A DNA stretch of 64,000 bases from Desertimonas flava (GCF_003426815.1 NZ_QKYK01000005.1:186001-250000), one strand, 5' to 3'; positions 1-9,788 are shown, counted from the stretch's first letter. Notes: generated by a model not told the origin, from the sequence alone. Numbers and translations are program-made.

Positions 1-684
1 ATCGAAACGGTCGGCAGCTTCGACAGCCTCAACTACGAGGCCATCGCCGCCCTCGAGCCCGACCTGATCGTCGGCGACGCCTACGAGATCGACGAGGTGA
101 CGTACGAGCGGCTCGCCGCGATCGCACCGACCGCGATCGCCGGCGGTGAGGCGCGCGGCGACTGGCGCGCGATCGTCGACAGCTACGGCGTCTTCACCGG
201 CACCACCGACGCCGTCGACGAGAGCCGTCGGGCCTACGAGGACACGCTGGACCGGGTGGTGACCGACCATGCCGACCAGCTCGCCGGCGCCCACTGGGCC
301 TTCGTGACGATCGGCGACTCCGACGGCCAGTTCTCGCTGCTCTACCCCACGAGCACGTGGGGCGAGCTGCTCTACGACGGCCTCGGCGTGTCCCTGCCGG
401 CCGGCGTCGACGACACCGAACCCGCCAGCGGTTACGAGTCGTACTCGTTCGAGCGCGCCGGCGAGTTCCTCGGCGGTGCCGACGTGATCCTCTACCCCAT
501 CGGCGGCGACGGCTCGATGTATCCGTGGATGGACGCCATCCTGTCCAGCCCGGTCGTGGCGAGTGTCCCGGCCATCGCCGAGGACCGGGCGTTCGGGATC
601 GCCACGTCGGTCAACGACTACGTCAGCGCCGCAGCCTGGCTCACCGAGGTCGAGACGACGGTGCTGGTGACGCTGGCTGACTGA
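1..684 (+). CDS. Iron-siderophore ABC transporter substrate-binding protein (FecB/TroA-like), 5' truncated
   Basis: The reading frame is open from base 1, so the N-terminus (signal peptide and first lobe) lies outside the window; 227 residues remain. The visible start carries the pattern NYEAIAALEPDLIVGD, typical of periplasmic-binding folds of the FecB/FhuD/TroA class, in which an early segment says the binding protein depends on the substrate position. The C-terminal lobe (YPIGGDGSMYPWMDAILSSP, then AEDRAFGIATSVNDYVSAAAWLTEVE) fits the second lobe of these proteins. They sit outside the membrane and deliver ferric siderophores to an FecCD-type permease. No permease or ATPase for it lies downstream; the next genes run the other way. 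The family call is solid, the siderophore unknown. Confidence 0.8.
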   Translation: METVGSFDSLNYEAIAALEPDLIVGDAYEIDEVTYERLAAIAPTAIAGGEARGDWRAIVDSYGVFTGTTDAVDESRRAYEDTLDRVVTDHADQLAGAHWAFVTIGDSDGQFSLLYPTSTWGELLYDGLGVSLPAGVDDTEPASGYESYSFERAGEFLGGADVILYPIGGDGSMYPWMDAILSSPVVASVPAIAEDRAFGIATSVNDYVSAAAWLTEVETTVLVTLAD

Positions 685-707
685 CGCTCCCGCGACCTAC
701 TTCGCGT

Positions 708-1706
708 TCAGGGATCGACGCGGGCCGAGTCGACCAGCAGGCACGCGGCGCGGTGGCCCTCGCCGGCGTCGAACAGCGGCGGGTCCACCGCCTCGCAGTC
801 GTCGAACGCCTTCGGGCACCGGCTGGCGAAGTTGCACCCGGTCGGCGTGTTCAGCGGGCTGGGCACGTCGCCGCGCAGGATGATGCGGCGCCGTTCCCGT
901 TCCTCGGCCGGGTCGACGAGCGGGATGGCCGACAGGAGCGCCTCGGTGTACGGGTGGGCGGGCGATGCGTACAGCGCCTCGCGATCGGCGGTCTCGACGA
1001 TGCGCCCGAGGTACATCACGGCCACGCGGTGGCTGATGTGCTGGACGGCGGCGAGGTCGTGGGCGATGAACACGTAGGCGAGACCGAGCTCGCGCTGCAG
1101 GTCCTCGAGGAGGTTCATGACCTGCGCCTGGACCGACACGTCGAGCGCCGAGATCGGCTCGTCGGCGACGATGATCTCGGGTTCGGTGGCGAGGGCGCGG
1201 GCGATGCCCACCCGTTGGCGCTGGCCGCCCGACAGTTCGTGGGCGTAGCGGGTGCGGTAGGCGGGGTTGAGCCCGACCATGGCGAGCAGCTCTTCCACCC
1301 GGCGACGCCGCTCGCTGCGCCCGGTGCGCAGCCCGTGGATCTCCAGCGGCTCGGACACGATGTCGCCGATGGTCATGCGCGGGTTCAGCGAGGCGTAGGG
1401 ATCCTGGAAGATCATCGCGACCCGCCGGCGCATCTCCCGCAACCGCCGGCCGTCCAGCCCGGTCAGCTCCACGCCGCCGACGCGCACGCTGCCCCCGGTG
1501 GGTTCCACGAGGCGTAACAGGGCGAGTCCGGTGGTCGACTTGCCGCACCCGCTCTCGCCGACGATGCCGAGCGTCTCGCCCCGATGCAGCGAGAACGACA
1601 CGCCGTCCACCGCTTTCACCACGCCTCGCCCACGCACGGGGAAGTGCACTTCCAGGTCGGTCACCTCGAGGACGGGCGTTCCGGCGTCAGGCGTCGACGA
1701 CGTCAC
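708..1706 (-). CDS. dppF: Oligopeptide/dipeptide ABC transporter ATP-binding protein (DppF/OppF type)
   Basis: 332 residues from a GTG start that overlaps the stop of the upstream ATPase gene by four bases (GTGA), which decides the start over a longer open frame. Walker A is GESGCGKST, the signature is LSGGQRQR and Walker B leads into [14 protein letters not shown]. The C-terminus carries the oligopeptide-specific extension with [23 protein letters not shown], whose cysteines in this subfamily can hold an Fe-S cluster. It is the last gene of a five-gene minus-strand operon (binding protein, two permeases, two ATPases) and powers peptide uptake together with the ATPase encoded just before it. 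It ends 23 bases from the convergent siderophore-binding gene, with no obvious terminator between them. Confidence 0.9.
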   Translation of the reverse strand: MTSSTPDAGTPVLEVTDLEVHFPVRGRGVVKAVDGVSFSLHRGETLGIVGESGCGKSTTGLALLRLVEPTGGSVRVGGVELTGLDGRRLREMRRRVAMIFQDPYASLNPRMTIGDIVSEPLEIHGLRTGRSERRRRVEELLAMVGLNPAYRTRYAHELSGGQRQRVGIARALATEPEIIVADEPISALDVSVQAQVMNLLEDLQRELGLAYVFIAHDLAAVQHISHRVAVMYLGRIVETADREALYASPAHPYTEALLSAIPLVDPAEERERRRIILRGDVPSPLNTPTGCNFASRCPKAFDDCEAVDPPLFDAGEGHRAACLLVDSARVDP

Positions 1707-2710
1707 GATCGCGGCCTCGCCACGTCGTACAGGCAGGCGACGGCGTGGCCGGGCGAGACCTCCCGCAGCTCGGGCACGGTGTCGCGCTCGGCGTCGTCGA
1801 GCCGGAACGAGCACCGCTCCCAGAACGCGCAGCCGGCGGGGAGGTGCACGGGGTCGGGCGGCAGCCCGGGGATCGAGAACAGTCGCTCGGGCCGCTCGAC
1901 GCCGGGCTTCGGCAGCGACTCGAGCAGGCCGATCGAGTACGGGTGCCGCGGGTCGGCGAGCACGTCGTCGACCGTCCCCGATTCGACGATGCGCCCGGCG
2001 TACATCACCAGCACCCGGTGCGCGATGCGGGCGACGACGCCGAGGTCGTGAGTGATCCAGACCACCGCCATGCCCAGTCGGGCTTGGAGGTCGCCGACCA
2101 GCTCGACGATCTGCGCCTGCGTGGTCACGTCGAGCGCGGTGGTCGGTTCGTCGGCGATGAGGAGCGATGGGTCGGTCGCCAGGCCCATGGCGATCATCAC
2201 CCGCTGCCGCATGCCGCCGGAGAACTGGTGCGGATACTCGCGGAGCCGCTGGCGCGGCGACGGGATGCCCACGAGGTCGAGCAGCTCGCCGGCCCGATCG
2301 AGGGCCGCCCGTTTGGAGAGGCCCTGATGCACCCGGAGCGACTCGCCGACCTGGTAGCCGATGCTGCGCACCGGGTTCAGCGACGTCATCGGGTCCTGGA
2401 AGATCATCGCCATGCGGTTGCCACGACGCATGCGTAGCTCGGCCTCCGTCGCGCCGATCAGCTCGGCGCCCTCGAACCGGGCCGAGCCCTCGACGCGTCC
2501 CGGCGGCTGCTTGACGAGCCCCATCAGGGCCATCACCCCGACGCTCTTGCCGCTGCCCGACTCGCCGACGATGGCCACCGTCTCGCCGGCGGCGACGTCG
2601 TAGCTGATCCCGTTGACCACGCGGGCGACGCCGCGCTTGGTGCCGAACCTGACGCGCAGGTCGCGCACCGACAGCAGCGGCGTCGTGTCCGCGTCGACGG
2701 CCGCCGTCAT
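1703..2710 (-). CDS. dppD: Oligopeptide/dipeptide ABC transporter ATP-binding protein (DppD/OppD type)
   Basis: 335 residues starting MTAAVDADT; the ATG overlaps the permease stop as ATGA. Walker [10 protein letters not shown], signature [16 protein letters not shown] and Walker [16 protein letters not shown] are intact, and the sequence ends with the family's C-terminal cysteine segment ([19 protein letters not shown]). In Dpp/Opp importers this ATPase pairs with the DppF-type partner, encoded immediately downstream with a GTGA overlap. The tight overlaps imply translational coupling and a 1:1 supply of the two ATPases. Confidence 0.9.
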   Translation of the reverse strand: MTAAVDADTTPLLSVRDLRVRFGTKRGVARVVNGISYDVAAGETVAIVGESGSGKSVGVMALMGLVKQPPGRVEGSARFEGAELIGATEAELRMRRGNRMAMIFQDPMTSLNPVRSIGYQVGESLRVHQGLSKRAALDRAGELLDLVGIPSPRQRLREYPHQFSGGMRQRVMIAMGLATDPSLLIADEPTTALDVTTQAQIVELVGDLQARLGMAVVWITHDLGVVARIAHRVLVMYAGRIVESGTVDDVLADPRHPYSIGLLESLPKPGVERPERLFSIPGLPPDPVHLPAGCAFWERCSFRLDDAERDTVPELREVSPGHAVACLYDVARPRS

Positions 2711-3642
2711 GCCTGCTGGCCCCTCGACTCGATGATGCTCTTCTGGCGCGGGTCGAGCGCGTCGCGCAGCCCGTCGCCGACGAGGTTGAAGGCCATCACC
2801 GTGGCGACGATGGCGAGACCCGGGAAGATGCCGATCCACGGCGCCTGCTTCATGAACCCGCGCCCGTCGGCCAGCATGCGCCCCCACGACGGTTGCGGGG
2901 GCTGCACCCCGAGGCCGAGGAACGACAGCGCCGCCTCCGAGAGGATGGCGAAGGCGAGCGACAGCGACGTCTGCACGATGATCGGGCCGACGACGTTGGG
3001 CAGCACGTGCCGGCGCATGATGCGCGGCCCCGATGCCCCGAGCGAGCGGGCGGCGCGCACGTACACCTCGTTGCGCACGGAGATGACCGACCCGCGCGTG
3101 ATGCGGGCGAAGATCGGCATGTAGACGATGCCGATGGCGATCATCGCGTTGAGCAGGCCGGGCCCGCGGACGGCCACGATGGCGATGGCCAGGAGGATCG
3201 CCGGGAACGAGAAGACGATGTCCATCAGCCGCATGAGGGCCCCGTCGGCGAGCCCGCCGTAGAAGCCCGCGACGAGCCCGATCGGCACACCGAGTCCGAG
3301 GGCGATCCCCACGGCGACGGCGCCGACTTGGAGGGAACCGCGCGACGCCACGAGCACCCGTGAGAACACGTCGCGGCCGAGGTCGTCGGTGCCGAACCAG
3401 TGATCCCGGCTGGGCCCGGCGAACCGGTTGGTGATGTTCTGCTCGTTGATGCCGAATGGTGCGATCGTCGGGCCGATCACCGCCGCCACGACGAGCAGTC
3501 CCAACACGACGAGGCCGACGACGGCGAGGCGGTTGGCGACGACCGCCGACCACACCTCGGCGGGCCGGCTGCGCAGGCGCTCGGCGGGCGCCCCGCCCTC
3601 GAACGCCTCGAGCTCCTCGATCCCGCTGGCCGTCTCGCTCAT
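2707..3642 (-). CDS. dppC: Peptide ABC transporter permease (DppC/OppC type)
   Basis: 311 residues, starting [17 protein letters not shown], with an ATGA overlap with the upstream permease gene. A first membrane span at about residues 40-60 is followed by the OppC_N pattern ([17 protein letters not shown]), then the binding-protein-dependent transport domain with further spans and the EAA loop ([19 protein letters not shown]). The motif [17 protein letters not shown] is characteristic of OppC/DppC. It forms the membrane channel with the DppB-type partner. Substrate specificity cannot be read from the permease. Confidence 0.9.
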   Translation of the reverse strand: MSETASGIEELEAFEGGAPAERLRSRPAEVWSAVVANRLAVVGLVVLGLLVVAAVIGPTIAPFGINEQNITNRFAGPSRDHWFGTDDLGRDVFSRVLVASRGSLQVGAVAVGIALGLGVPIGLVAGFYGGLADGALMRLMDIVFSFPAILLAIAIVAVRGPGLLNAMIAIGIVYMPIFARITRGSVISVRNEVYVRAARSLGASGPRIMRRHVLPNVVGPIIVQTSLSLAFAILSEAALSFLGLGVQPPQPSWGRMLADGRGFMKQAPWIGIFPGLAIVATVMAFNLVGDGLRDALDPRQKSIIESRGQQA

Positions 3643-4583
3643 CGCAGCCTCACGCGGGGGTCGGCGATGGCGTAGAGCACGTCGACCAGCAGGTTGACGA
3701 GCAGGAACGTGAACGCCAGATAGAGCACGGCGCCCTGCAGCACGGCGTAGTCGCGGTCCTCCACCGCCGTGAGGGCGAGCCGGCCGATGCCCGGCCAGGC
3801 GAAGATCACCTCGACGACCACGACGCCACCGAGCATGAACCCGAGCTGCAGGCCGACGACGGTGAGGATCGGGATCGCCGCGTTGGGCAGCACGTGTCCG
3901 GTGACGATCTGGCGCGAGCTCAGCCCTTTGGCCTGGGCCGTGCGCACGTAGTCCTGGTTGAGCGCCTCGAGCACCGCCGATCTCACGAAGCGCGTGAGGA
4001 TCGATCCCGACACGAGGCCCACGGTCAACGCCGGCAGGACGAGGTGGCGGGCCCACTCGAGGGGGCTCTCGAACGGCGACACGTAGCCCGCCGGCGGTAG
4101 CCACGACAGGGTAAGGGCGAACAGGAGGATGTACATGATCGCCGCCCAGAACTCGGGCACCGACACGCCGACCTGGCTGGCGGCGGTGGCCGCGTAGTCG
4201 AGCTTGGAGCCGGCGCGGACCGCCGAGATGATGCCCACCGGGATGGCGATCAACAGGGCGATGGCCAGCGCGGCGAAGGCGAGCGACAGCGTGGCCGGCA
4301 GGCGCTCGACGACCAGCGAGGTGACCGTGCGGTTGCTGCGGAAGCTCTCACCGAGGTCTCCTCGAACGGCCCGCCCGAGCCAGCGCACGAACTGCTCGAC
4401 CAGCGGCTGGTCGAGGCCGCTCTCGGCCCGCTTACGGTCGTAGATCTCCTGGTTGAACCGGGTGCCGAGCGAGTTGCGGATCGGATCCCCGGGGATCAGG
4501 TGGACGAGCGCGAACACGGCCACCGTCACCCCGAGCATGGCGACGAGCATCGAGCCGACCCGGACGGCAAGCCATCGCAGCAC
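3639..4583 (-). CDS. dppB: Peptide ABC transporter permease (DppB/OppB type)
   Basis: 314 residues. It opens with the classic N-terminal span (LAVRVGSMLVAMLGVTVAVFALVHLIPGDP; only part is needed to recognise it) and the motif LGLDQPL-like ESGLDQPLVEQF. Five further hydrophobic spans and the EAA loop (RTAQAKGLSSRQIVTGHVLPNA) follow. It ends in the usual [21 protein letters not shown]. It is the second gene of the operon, 53 bases after the binding-protein gene and coupled by ATGA to the next permease. Confidence 0.9.
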   Translation of the reverse strand: MLRWLAVRVGSMLVAMLGVTVAVFALVHLIPGDPIRNSLGTRFNQEIYDRKRAESGLDQPLVEQFVRWLGRAVRGDLGESFRSNRTVTSLVVERLPATLSLAFAALAIALLIAIPVGIISAVRAGSKLDYAATAASQVGVSVPEFWAAIMYILLFALTLSWLPPAGYVSPFESPLEWARHLVLPALTVGLVSGSILTRFVRSAVLEALNQDYVRTAQAKGLSSRQIVTGHVLPNAAIPILTVVGLQLGFMLGGVVVVEVIFAWPGIGRLALTAVEDRDYAVLQGAVLYLAFTFLLVNLLVDVLYAIADPRVRLR

Positions 4584-4636
4584 GGGGTCAGTCTCCCTCG
4601 CGACGACGGATCACGCCGGGTCGGTGGTGACGATGA

Positions 4637-6193
4637 TCAGCCGAGCGACGTCTCGACGAACCGGATGGCGTTGTCGCCCCGTGTCTCGTAGCCGGACACG
4701 TCGGGCGACCAGGCGTCGATGTTGTCGGGGTTGTACAGGTAGATGTAGCTGGCGTCGTCGACGATGATCGTGGCGATCTCGTCGTAGAGCGCCTTGCGGG
4801 CGTCGGAGTCGGGCTCCACACGAGCGGCGTCGAGCAGCTCGTCGAGCGCCGGGTTGCTGTAGCCCTGGAAGTTGAACGTGCCGTCGGTGTGGTGCTGCGA
4901 GTAGTAGAACTCGTCGGGGTCGATGTTGCCGATCCAGCTCAGCATGAAGGCGTCGAACTCGCCCTGGGCCTCGAGATCGAGCCACGTGCTGAAGTCGACG
5001 TCGTTGATGGTCACCTCGATGTCGAGCGGCTCGAGCTGGGCGGCGATGACCTGGGCCTGGGTGACCGTCTCGGGATAGTCGCTGGTGACGAGGAACTCGA
5101 TCGAGAACCCGTCGGTGATGCCGGCCTCGTCGAGCAGCGCCTGCGCCGCCTCGATGTCGCCGGCCGCGTACGGCGCGTAGTCGTAGTACCAGAAGCTGCC
5201 GTCGGGGATCGCCGTCTGGTTGGCCGTGGCGGCGCCGAATGTGGCCGCCTCGGTGATCTCCTCACGGTCGATCGCCGTGGCGATCGCTTGGCGCACCCGC
5301 ACGTCGTCGAACGGCGGACGGGTCTGGTTGAGCGCGAAGTAGTGGTAGTCGGAGCCGGCGACGCGACCGACGACCACGTCGTCGGACCCTTCGAGCGACT
5401 CCAGCTCGGCGGGCGGCACGCCGTCGATCCAGTCGACGTCACCGGTCTGCAGGCTGGTCAGCTTGACGGTGGGGTCGGGGATGGCGACGAAGCGCACGCC
5501 GTCGAGGTACGGCAGGCCCTCGTCGGCCCGCCAGTAGTTGTCGTTGCGAACGAGCTCGACACCGTCGCCGGCGGTGTACGACTCGAACACGAACGGTCCC
5601 GTACCGATCGGCGCGGTGTCGATCGAACCGTCGGTCACGTTCTCCTCGGCGACGATCGCCATGCCCTTGTAGCCGCCGAGCAGCGTGAGCAGGTTGGGCG
5701 TCGGGGCCGTGACGACGATCTCGACGGTGTAGTCGTCGAGCGCGGTGATCGTGTCGACGGCGTCGAGCCGGTAGGCCACGCCGGACGCCACCTCGGGATC
5801 GCGGATCCGCTCGAAGCTGTAGACCACGTCGGCCGAGGTGAGCTCACGGCCGTTGTGGAACTGCACGCCCTCGCGGAGCGTGAACGTCCACGTGAGTTGA
5901 TCGTCGCTCACGGTCCACTCGGTGGCGAGCGCCGGTTCCATCGTCAGATCGTCACCCGGCTGCACGAGGGTGTCGAACACGTTCTCGAGGACCTGGTAGC
6001 TGGCGTAGCCGCTCGTCATGTGGGGGTCGAACCGCTCGGGCTCGGCGCTCTGGGCGGCGACGAGGACGCCACCCGATGCGGGAGCGTCGGAGGTCGGTGG
6101 CGCCGAGGCGTCGAGCGCTCCGGAGGCGATGGGCAACACGGCGACGAGGCCGATCGCGGCAGCGAGCGTCGCACGGAACGGAACGGGCTTCAT
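4637..6193 (-). CDS. dppA: Peptide ABC transporter substrate-binding protein (family 5, DppA-like)
   Basis: 518 residues from ATG 6193, chosen because AAAGGA lies a few bases upstream and a signal peptide follows (MKPVPFRATLAAAIGLVAVL, then SGALDASAPP). No lipobox Cys is evident, so it may be exported and released or held in another way. The SBP_bac_5 hallmarks are present: SAEPERFDPHMTSGYASYQVLENVFDTLV, LATEWTVSDDQLTWTFTLREGVQFHNG and the DVRVRQAIATAIDRE region. It captures peptides or similar ligands outside the membrane. It is the first gene of the minus-strand operon and is divergent from the LysR-peptidase gene. Confidence 0.9.
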   Translation of the reverse strand: MKPVPFRATLAAAIGLVAVLPIASGALDASAPPTSDAPASGGVLVAAQSAEPERFDPHMTSGYASYQVLENVFDTLVQPGDDLTMEPALATEWTVSDDQLTWTFTLREGVQFHNGRELTSADVVYSFERIRDPEVASGVAYRLDAVDTITALDDYTVEIVVTAPTPNLLTLLGGYKGMAIVAEENVTDGSIDTAPIGTGPFVFESYTAGDGVELVRNDNYWRADEGLPYLDGVRFVAIPDPTVKLTSLQTGDVDWIDGVPPAELESLEGSDDVVVGRVAGSDYHYFALNQTRPPFDDVRVRQAIATAIDREEITEAATFGAATANQTAIPDGSFWYYDYAPYAAGDIEAAQALLDEAGITDGFSIEFLVTSDYPETVTQAQVIAAQLEPLDIEVTINDVDFSTWLDLEAQGEFDAFMLSWIGNIDPDEFYYSQHHTDGTFNFQGYSNPALDELLDAARVEPDSDARKALYDEIATIIVDDASYIYLYNPDNIDAWSPDVSGYETRGDNAIRFVETSLG

Positions 6194-6260
6194 GGGCGGT
6201 CCTTTCGAGACTGGCCGGGGCAGGTTCACGGCACGCCACGCTGCGTGATGTCCTGGTGCG

Positions 6261-6289
6261 ACGGTACGAAGCGGGGATGTATACGTCAA
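6261..6289 (-). promoter_or_regulatory. Candidate sigma-70-like promoter for the dpp operon
   Basis: On the minus strand TTGACG (6289-6284) is followed after exactly 17 bases by TACCGT (6266-6261), 68 bases before the dppA start codon. It lies in the 168-base divergent region shared with the LysR-type gene, the usual place for LysR-type control of both directions. No transcription data; spacing and -35 match are good, the -10 match fair. Confidence 0.5.
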
Positions 6290-6361
6290 ATAGAGAGAAC
6301 GGCGCGAACCCATAAGAGACCCTGATCACAAGCCCGCCATCAGGGGTCTAGGGTCCTCCAC

Positions 6362-9193
6362 GTGCTCGACCCCCAGCACCTGCGGTCGTTCCGCGAGATC
6401 GCCCGGACCGGCTCCTACTCGGCAGCCGCCCGCCGCCTCGGCTACACCCAACCGGCGCTCAGCTACCAGATGCGGCTCCTCGAGAAGGCCGTCGGCGCAC
6501 CCCTCACGGCGCGCGCCGGGCGGTCGATCCGCCTCACCCCGGCGGGCCAGTCGCTGCTGCGCCACGCCGACCAGATCCTCACGGCGATCCGCGTCGCCGA
6601 ACGCGACCTCGCCCACGTGATCGGCTCGCGTTCGGGGGTGCTGCGCATCGCCGCCTTCTCGAGCGGGCGGGCCACACTGGTGGCCGACGCCCTCGCCGAC
6701 GTGGCCGTTAGCCAGCCGGCCCTCGACGTCCGCCTCCTCCACGCCGATCCGCTCGACGCCACGGCGATGGTCGTCCGCGGCGACGCCGATCTCGCCGTCA
6801 CCTACCGGTACGCCGTCGAGGAACTGGCATCGATACCGGCCAACGTCCGCAGCGACGGCACGTCGTCGCTGCGACGATCGCCGTTGAGCAGTGTCGGGCT
6901 GCTGTGGGATCACGTCCACCTCGTGGTCCCGCGTTCGCACCGTCTGGCGTCCACCACGGTCAGCTCGCTCGCCCCGTTCGCCGACGAGCGGTTCCTCGTC
7001 GGCAGCGACCTGTTCAGCGGCCTGCTCGAGCGGGCCGCGGCCCGCGCCGGCTTCGTGCCGAAGATGATGATGGTGGCCGACGACTGCGCCAGCATGCAGG
7101 CGCTCGCCGCCCGCGGCGTCGGCATCGCTCTGCTGCCGGGATTGGAGCTGCTGGCCGTGCGACGCGACGACGTGGCCACCCTGGCCGTGCCCGATTGGCC
7201 GGTGCGCCAGGTCGCCGTCGAGTCGTGGCCCGACCTGCTCAAGGTGCCGTCGATCGAGCCGGTGGTCGCCGCCCTGTCGGCGGCGGCCGACCGCATCGTC
7301 GACGACGTCGGACCGCTCGGCCTGGTCTCCCCGGCGGCCGGGACCGAGCACGTCTCGTCGCACCCGCCGAGCACGGTCAGCGCGATCGACCAGACGTGGC
7401 ACCGGTGGTACGACGTGATCTCCACCACGCTTCCCCGGCGCGCCTCCGGGCGAGCCGATCGTGGCGTCGCCGTCACCGACGCGTCCGACTCCCGGCAGGT
7501 CCACACGGTGGAGGGCATGGTGGAGGGTGACGTCGTCGGCGACGACGCGGTGACCGACCACCCTGGCGGGGTCCTGATGGCCGACATCCCCGTCGACGGC
7601 GAGGACGTCTGGTGGTTCGCCGACGACCACGGCGACGAGCACGGCGTGTGGATGCGCCAACCGTTCGCCGGCGGGGCGGCCACCCCCGTGTCCGACGCCA
7701 TCCCGCCCGGCACCCCCGCCGGCCTGTCGTTCGGCGGCCGCCGAGCGGCGATCGGCCGGACCGATCGCGAGGCGTCCGAGGTGTACGTCATCGACCTCGG
7801 TCCGGAGCGGCGCCCGGCCGACGCGACGTCGCTGGTGTACCGCAGCGAGGAGTACGCCACGGCCGGCCCGCTGTCGCCCGATGGGGAGCTGCTCTCCATC
7901 TCCCACAGTGAGCACGGCAACTCCCTGAAGCCGGCGATCCGCGTGCTGCGGGTTGACCGCGACGGCGCCCCCAGCATCGTCGCTGAGCTGACCGACGGCC
8001 CCACGTTGGGTCTGTGGCCGGTCGCGTTCAGTCCCGTCGACGGCTCCCACGAGCTACTCGTCCGGCACGAGCGGGGTGGGCGGTCACGGCCGTTGCTCTG
8101 GGACGTGACGACCGGCGACCAGCGGGAGATCGACGTCCCCCTCCCGGGTGAGATCACCGCATCGTGGTATCCCGCGGGCGACGCCCTGCTGGTGCTCCAC
8201 CAGCACCGCGCCCGCAGCGAGCTGTACCGCCTCGACCTCGGCGACGGCTCGCTCGAGCGACTGGAGACCCCGGCCGGGTACGTCGCCGACGCCTCGGCCC
8301 TTCCCGACGGGCGAGTCGAGTACCTGTGGTCCTCGGCGTCCCATCCGCCGGCGGTGCTGACGACGGGACCCGAGCCCGCTGCCGCCCAACTTCCAGGGCT
8401 CGATGGCGCTCCGGCCCTCGCCGATCTCAACGTGAGCGGAGCCGACGGTCCGGTCCACGTGCTCGTCGCCCGGCCCGGCGCCGCGGCCGACGGAGCGGCC
8501 GGGCCGGGACCGGTCGTCTTCCTCGTCCACGGCGGGCCGGCCGCCCACGACACCGACTCCTTCTCGGCGACGCGCAACGCATGGGTGGCCCGCGGCTACA
8601 CCACGGTGCAGGTCAACTACCGCGGCTCGACGGGCTACGGGTCGGAGTGGCGCGGCGCCAACATCGGTCGCCCCGGGCGCGCCGAGTTGGAGGACCTCGC
8701 CGCCGTGCGTGACGCCCTCGTCGCCGACGGCACGGCCGATCCCGACCGCATCGTCATCGCCGGGCGCTCGTGGGGCGGCTACCTCGCCCTGCTCGCCCTC
8801 GGCCAGCAGCCCGGGTTGTGGTCGCTCGGTGTCGCCATCGTGCCGGTCGCCGACACCGCAGCGGTGTACGAGGACATGAGCGATCAGCTGCGGGCGAGCT
8901 ATCGCGTGCGCTTCGGTGGCTCGCCGACCGATGTGCCCGAGGCCTACGCCGCGGCGTCGCCGCTCACGTACGTCGACGACGTCGAGGTCCCCGTGCTGGT
9001 GACCGCCGGCCTGCGCGACCCGCGCTGCCCAATCCGCCAGATCGAGCTGTACGTCTCCCGCCTCGTCGAGCTCGGCAAGCAGCACGAGTACCGCGCCTTC
9101 GATCGCGGCCACGAAGCCCGCTCGCGGAGCGAACGCGTCGACGAGATGGAGATGGTCCTGGCCTTCGTCGACCGCCACCTCCCCACCCCCTGA
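6362..9193 (+). CDS. LysR-type regulator fused in frame to an S9 prolyl-oligopeptidase-family serine peptidase
   Basis: 943 residues, GTG start at 6362. Residues about 5-62 are a LysR winged helix-turn-helix (LRSFREIARTGSYSAAARR, then QPALSYQMRLLEKAVG and RLTPAG). Residues about 90-310 look like a LysR effector-binding domain. After a linker of about 70 residues, residues about 400-690 resemble the beta-propeller of S9 peptidases, and about 700-943 is an alpha/beta hydrolase with HGGPAAHD, the nucleophile elbow GRSWGGY (Ser803), AGLRDPRCP (Asp886) and DRGHEARS (His917). The gene is divergent from a peptide importer operon, so a regulator that senses imported peptides and cuts them, or two genes read as one, are both possible. 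An internal ATG at 7517, preceded by GGTGGAGG, could start a separate peptidase of about 558 residues, but no stop codon separates the halves. Confidence 0.75.
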   Translation: MLDPQHLRSFREIARTGSYSAAARRLGYTQPALSYQMRLLEKAVGAPLTARAGRSIRLTPAGQSLLRHADQILTAIRVAERDLAHVIGSRSGVLRIAAFSSGRATLVADALADVAVSQPALDVRLLHADPLDATAMVVRGDADLAVTYRYAVEELASIPANVRSDGTSSLRRSPLSSVGLLWDHVHLVVPRSHRLASTTVSSLAPFADERFLVGSDLFSGLLERAAARAGFVPKMMMVADDCASMQALAARGVGIALLPGLELLAVRRDDVATLAVPDWPVRQVAVESWPDLLKVPSIEPVVAALSAAADRIVDDVGPLGLVSPAAGTEHVSSHPPSTVSAIDQTWHRWYDVISTTLPRRASGRADRGVAVTDASDSRQVHTVEGMVEGDVVGDDAVTDHPGGVLMADIPVDGEDVWWFADDHGDEHGVWMRQPFAGGAATPVSDAIPPGTPAGLSFGGRRAAIGRTDREASEVYVIDLGPERRPADATSLVYRSEEYATAGPLSPDGELLSISHSEHGNSLKPAIRVLRVDRDGAPSIVAELTDGPTLGLWPVAFSPVDGSHELLVRHERGGRSRPLLWDVTTGDQREIDVPLPGEITASWYPAGDALLVLHQHRARSELYRLDLGDGSLERLETPAGYVADASALPDGRVEYLWSSASHPPAVLTTGPEPAAAQLPGLDGAPALADLNVSGADGPVHVLVARPGAAADGAAGPGPVVFLVHGGPAAHDTDSFSATRNAWVARGYTTVQVNYRGSTGYGSEWRGANIGRPGRAELEDLAAVRDALVADGTADPDRIVIAGRSWGGYLALLALGQQPGLWSLGVAIVPVADTAAVYEDMSDQLRASYRVRFGGSPTDVPEAYAAASPLTYVDDVEVPVLVTAGLRDPRCPIRQIELYVSRLVELGKQHEYRAFDRGHEARSRSERVDEMEMVLAFVDRHLPTP

Positions 9194-9237
9194 CCACGTC
9201 GACCCGACCGTCAGTCACCAGGACCCGGCGACCCGGC

Positions 9238-9263
9238 CTACACTCGCGTCACCGACCTCCCCC
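9238..9263 (+). promoter_or_regulatory. Upstream box shared with the paralogue at 52236
   Basis: The stretch reads CTACACTCNNGTCACCGAC followed by NTCCCCC. The same 26 bases, with only three mismatches, occur at 52160-52185 in front of the paralogous gene, at nearly the same distance from the start codon (73 and 75 bases counted from TACACT). TACACT could be a -10 hexamer. Conservation in otherwise diverged upstream DNA suggests a common promoter or operator. Confidence 0.55.
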
Positions 9264-9311
9264 TCCGTTCGACGTCGCGCCCTGCCGCGACCTCAACCAG
9301 GGAGGTCTCCC

Positions 9312-9788
9312 GTGTCCCATCGTCACCACCGCCCGGTTCGCCGCGATCGCCGCAGCCCAGGCGACGAGCTGCCCACGATCTGCAGCATCGCCGACGCGGC
9401 GATGTTCGCCTTCGATCTTCCCGAGGCCGTCGGGGCATCCGACGAGGTGATCGTCATCGTCGACGACGCCGGCCGGATCCAGCGCATCGTCATCGATCCC
9501 CTCGTGCCAGGGGCGGGCCGGTTGATGGTCCCCCGGCGCCGCGCCCGGCCGCGAGGCAGCGAGTCCGTGCTCCACGTCGTCATCCGCCCGCTCGTGCTCG
9601 AGCAGGAGCCGTGCTCCGACGACGTCATCGCCTTCGGCCGGCTCAAGGCGGCCCACGAGCACGCCGGGCGACGGATGCTCGACCTCATGCTCACCGACGG
9701 CGAACGCGTGCAGAGCCTTTCACTCGCCCTCGATCCCGACTCGCCGTGGCTCCACGACGACGGCACTGACGGCGCGTGCGAGGCGTAG
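9312..9788 (+). CDS. Small conserved protein of unknown function, paralogue of the gene at 52236
   Basis: 158 residues from GTG 9312, with AGGGAGG seven bases upstream. I do not recognise a named family. It starts with a basic HRHHRPVRRDRR segment, has ADAAMFAFDLPEAVGASDEV, then VIVIVDDAGRIQRIVIDPLVPG, a VLHVVIRPLV strand, and ends with MLDLMLTDGERVQSLSLALDP. The gene at 52236 encodes a 156-residue protein that follows it block for block. No signal peptide, membrane span or catalytic motif is visible; it is probably a soluble single-domain protein with alternating strands and helices. The IVDDAGRIQRIVID segment is PAS-like at most, and I would not assign it. Confidence 0.7.
   Translation: MSHRHHRPVRRDRRSPGDELPTICSIADAAMFAFDLPEAVGASDEVIVIVDDAGRIQRIVIDPLVPGAGRLMVPRRRARPRGSESVLHVVIRPLVLEQEPCSDDVIAFGRLKAAHEHAGRRMLDLMLTDGERVQSLSLALDPDSPWLHDDGTDGACEA

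Noticed and set aside
4889-6325. 478-codon open frame antisense to dppA
   Set aside because: Composition-driven shadow frame, repetitive in Val, Asp, Arg and Gly; dppA is a well-supported protein.
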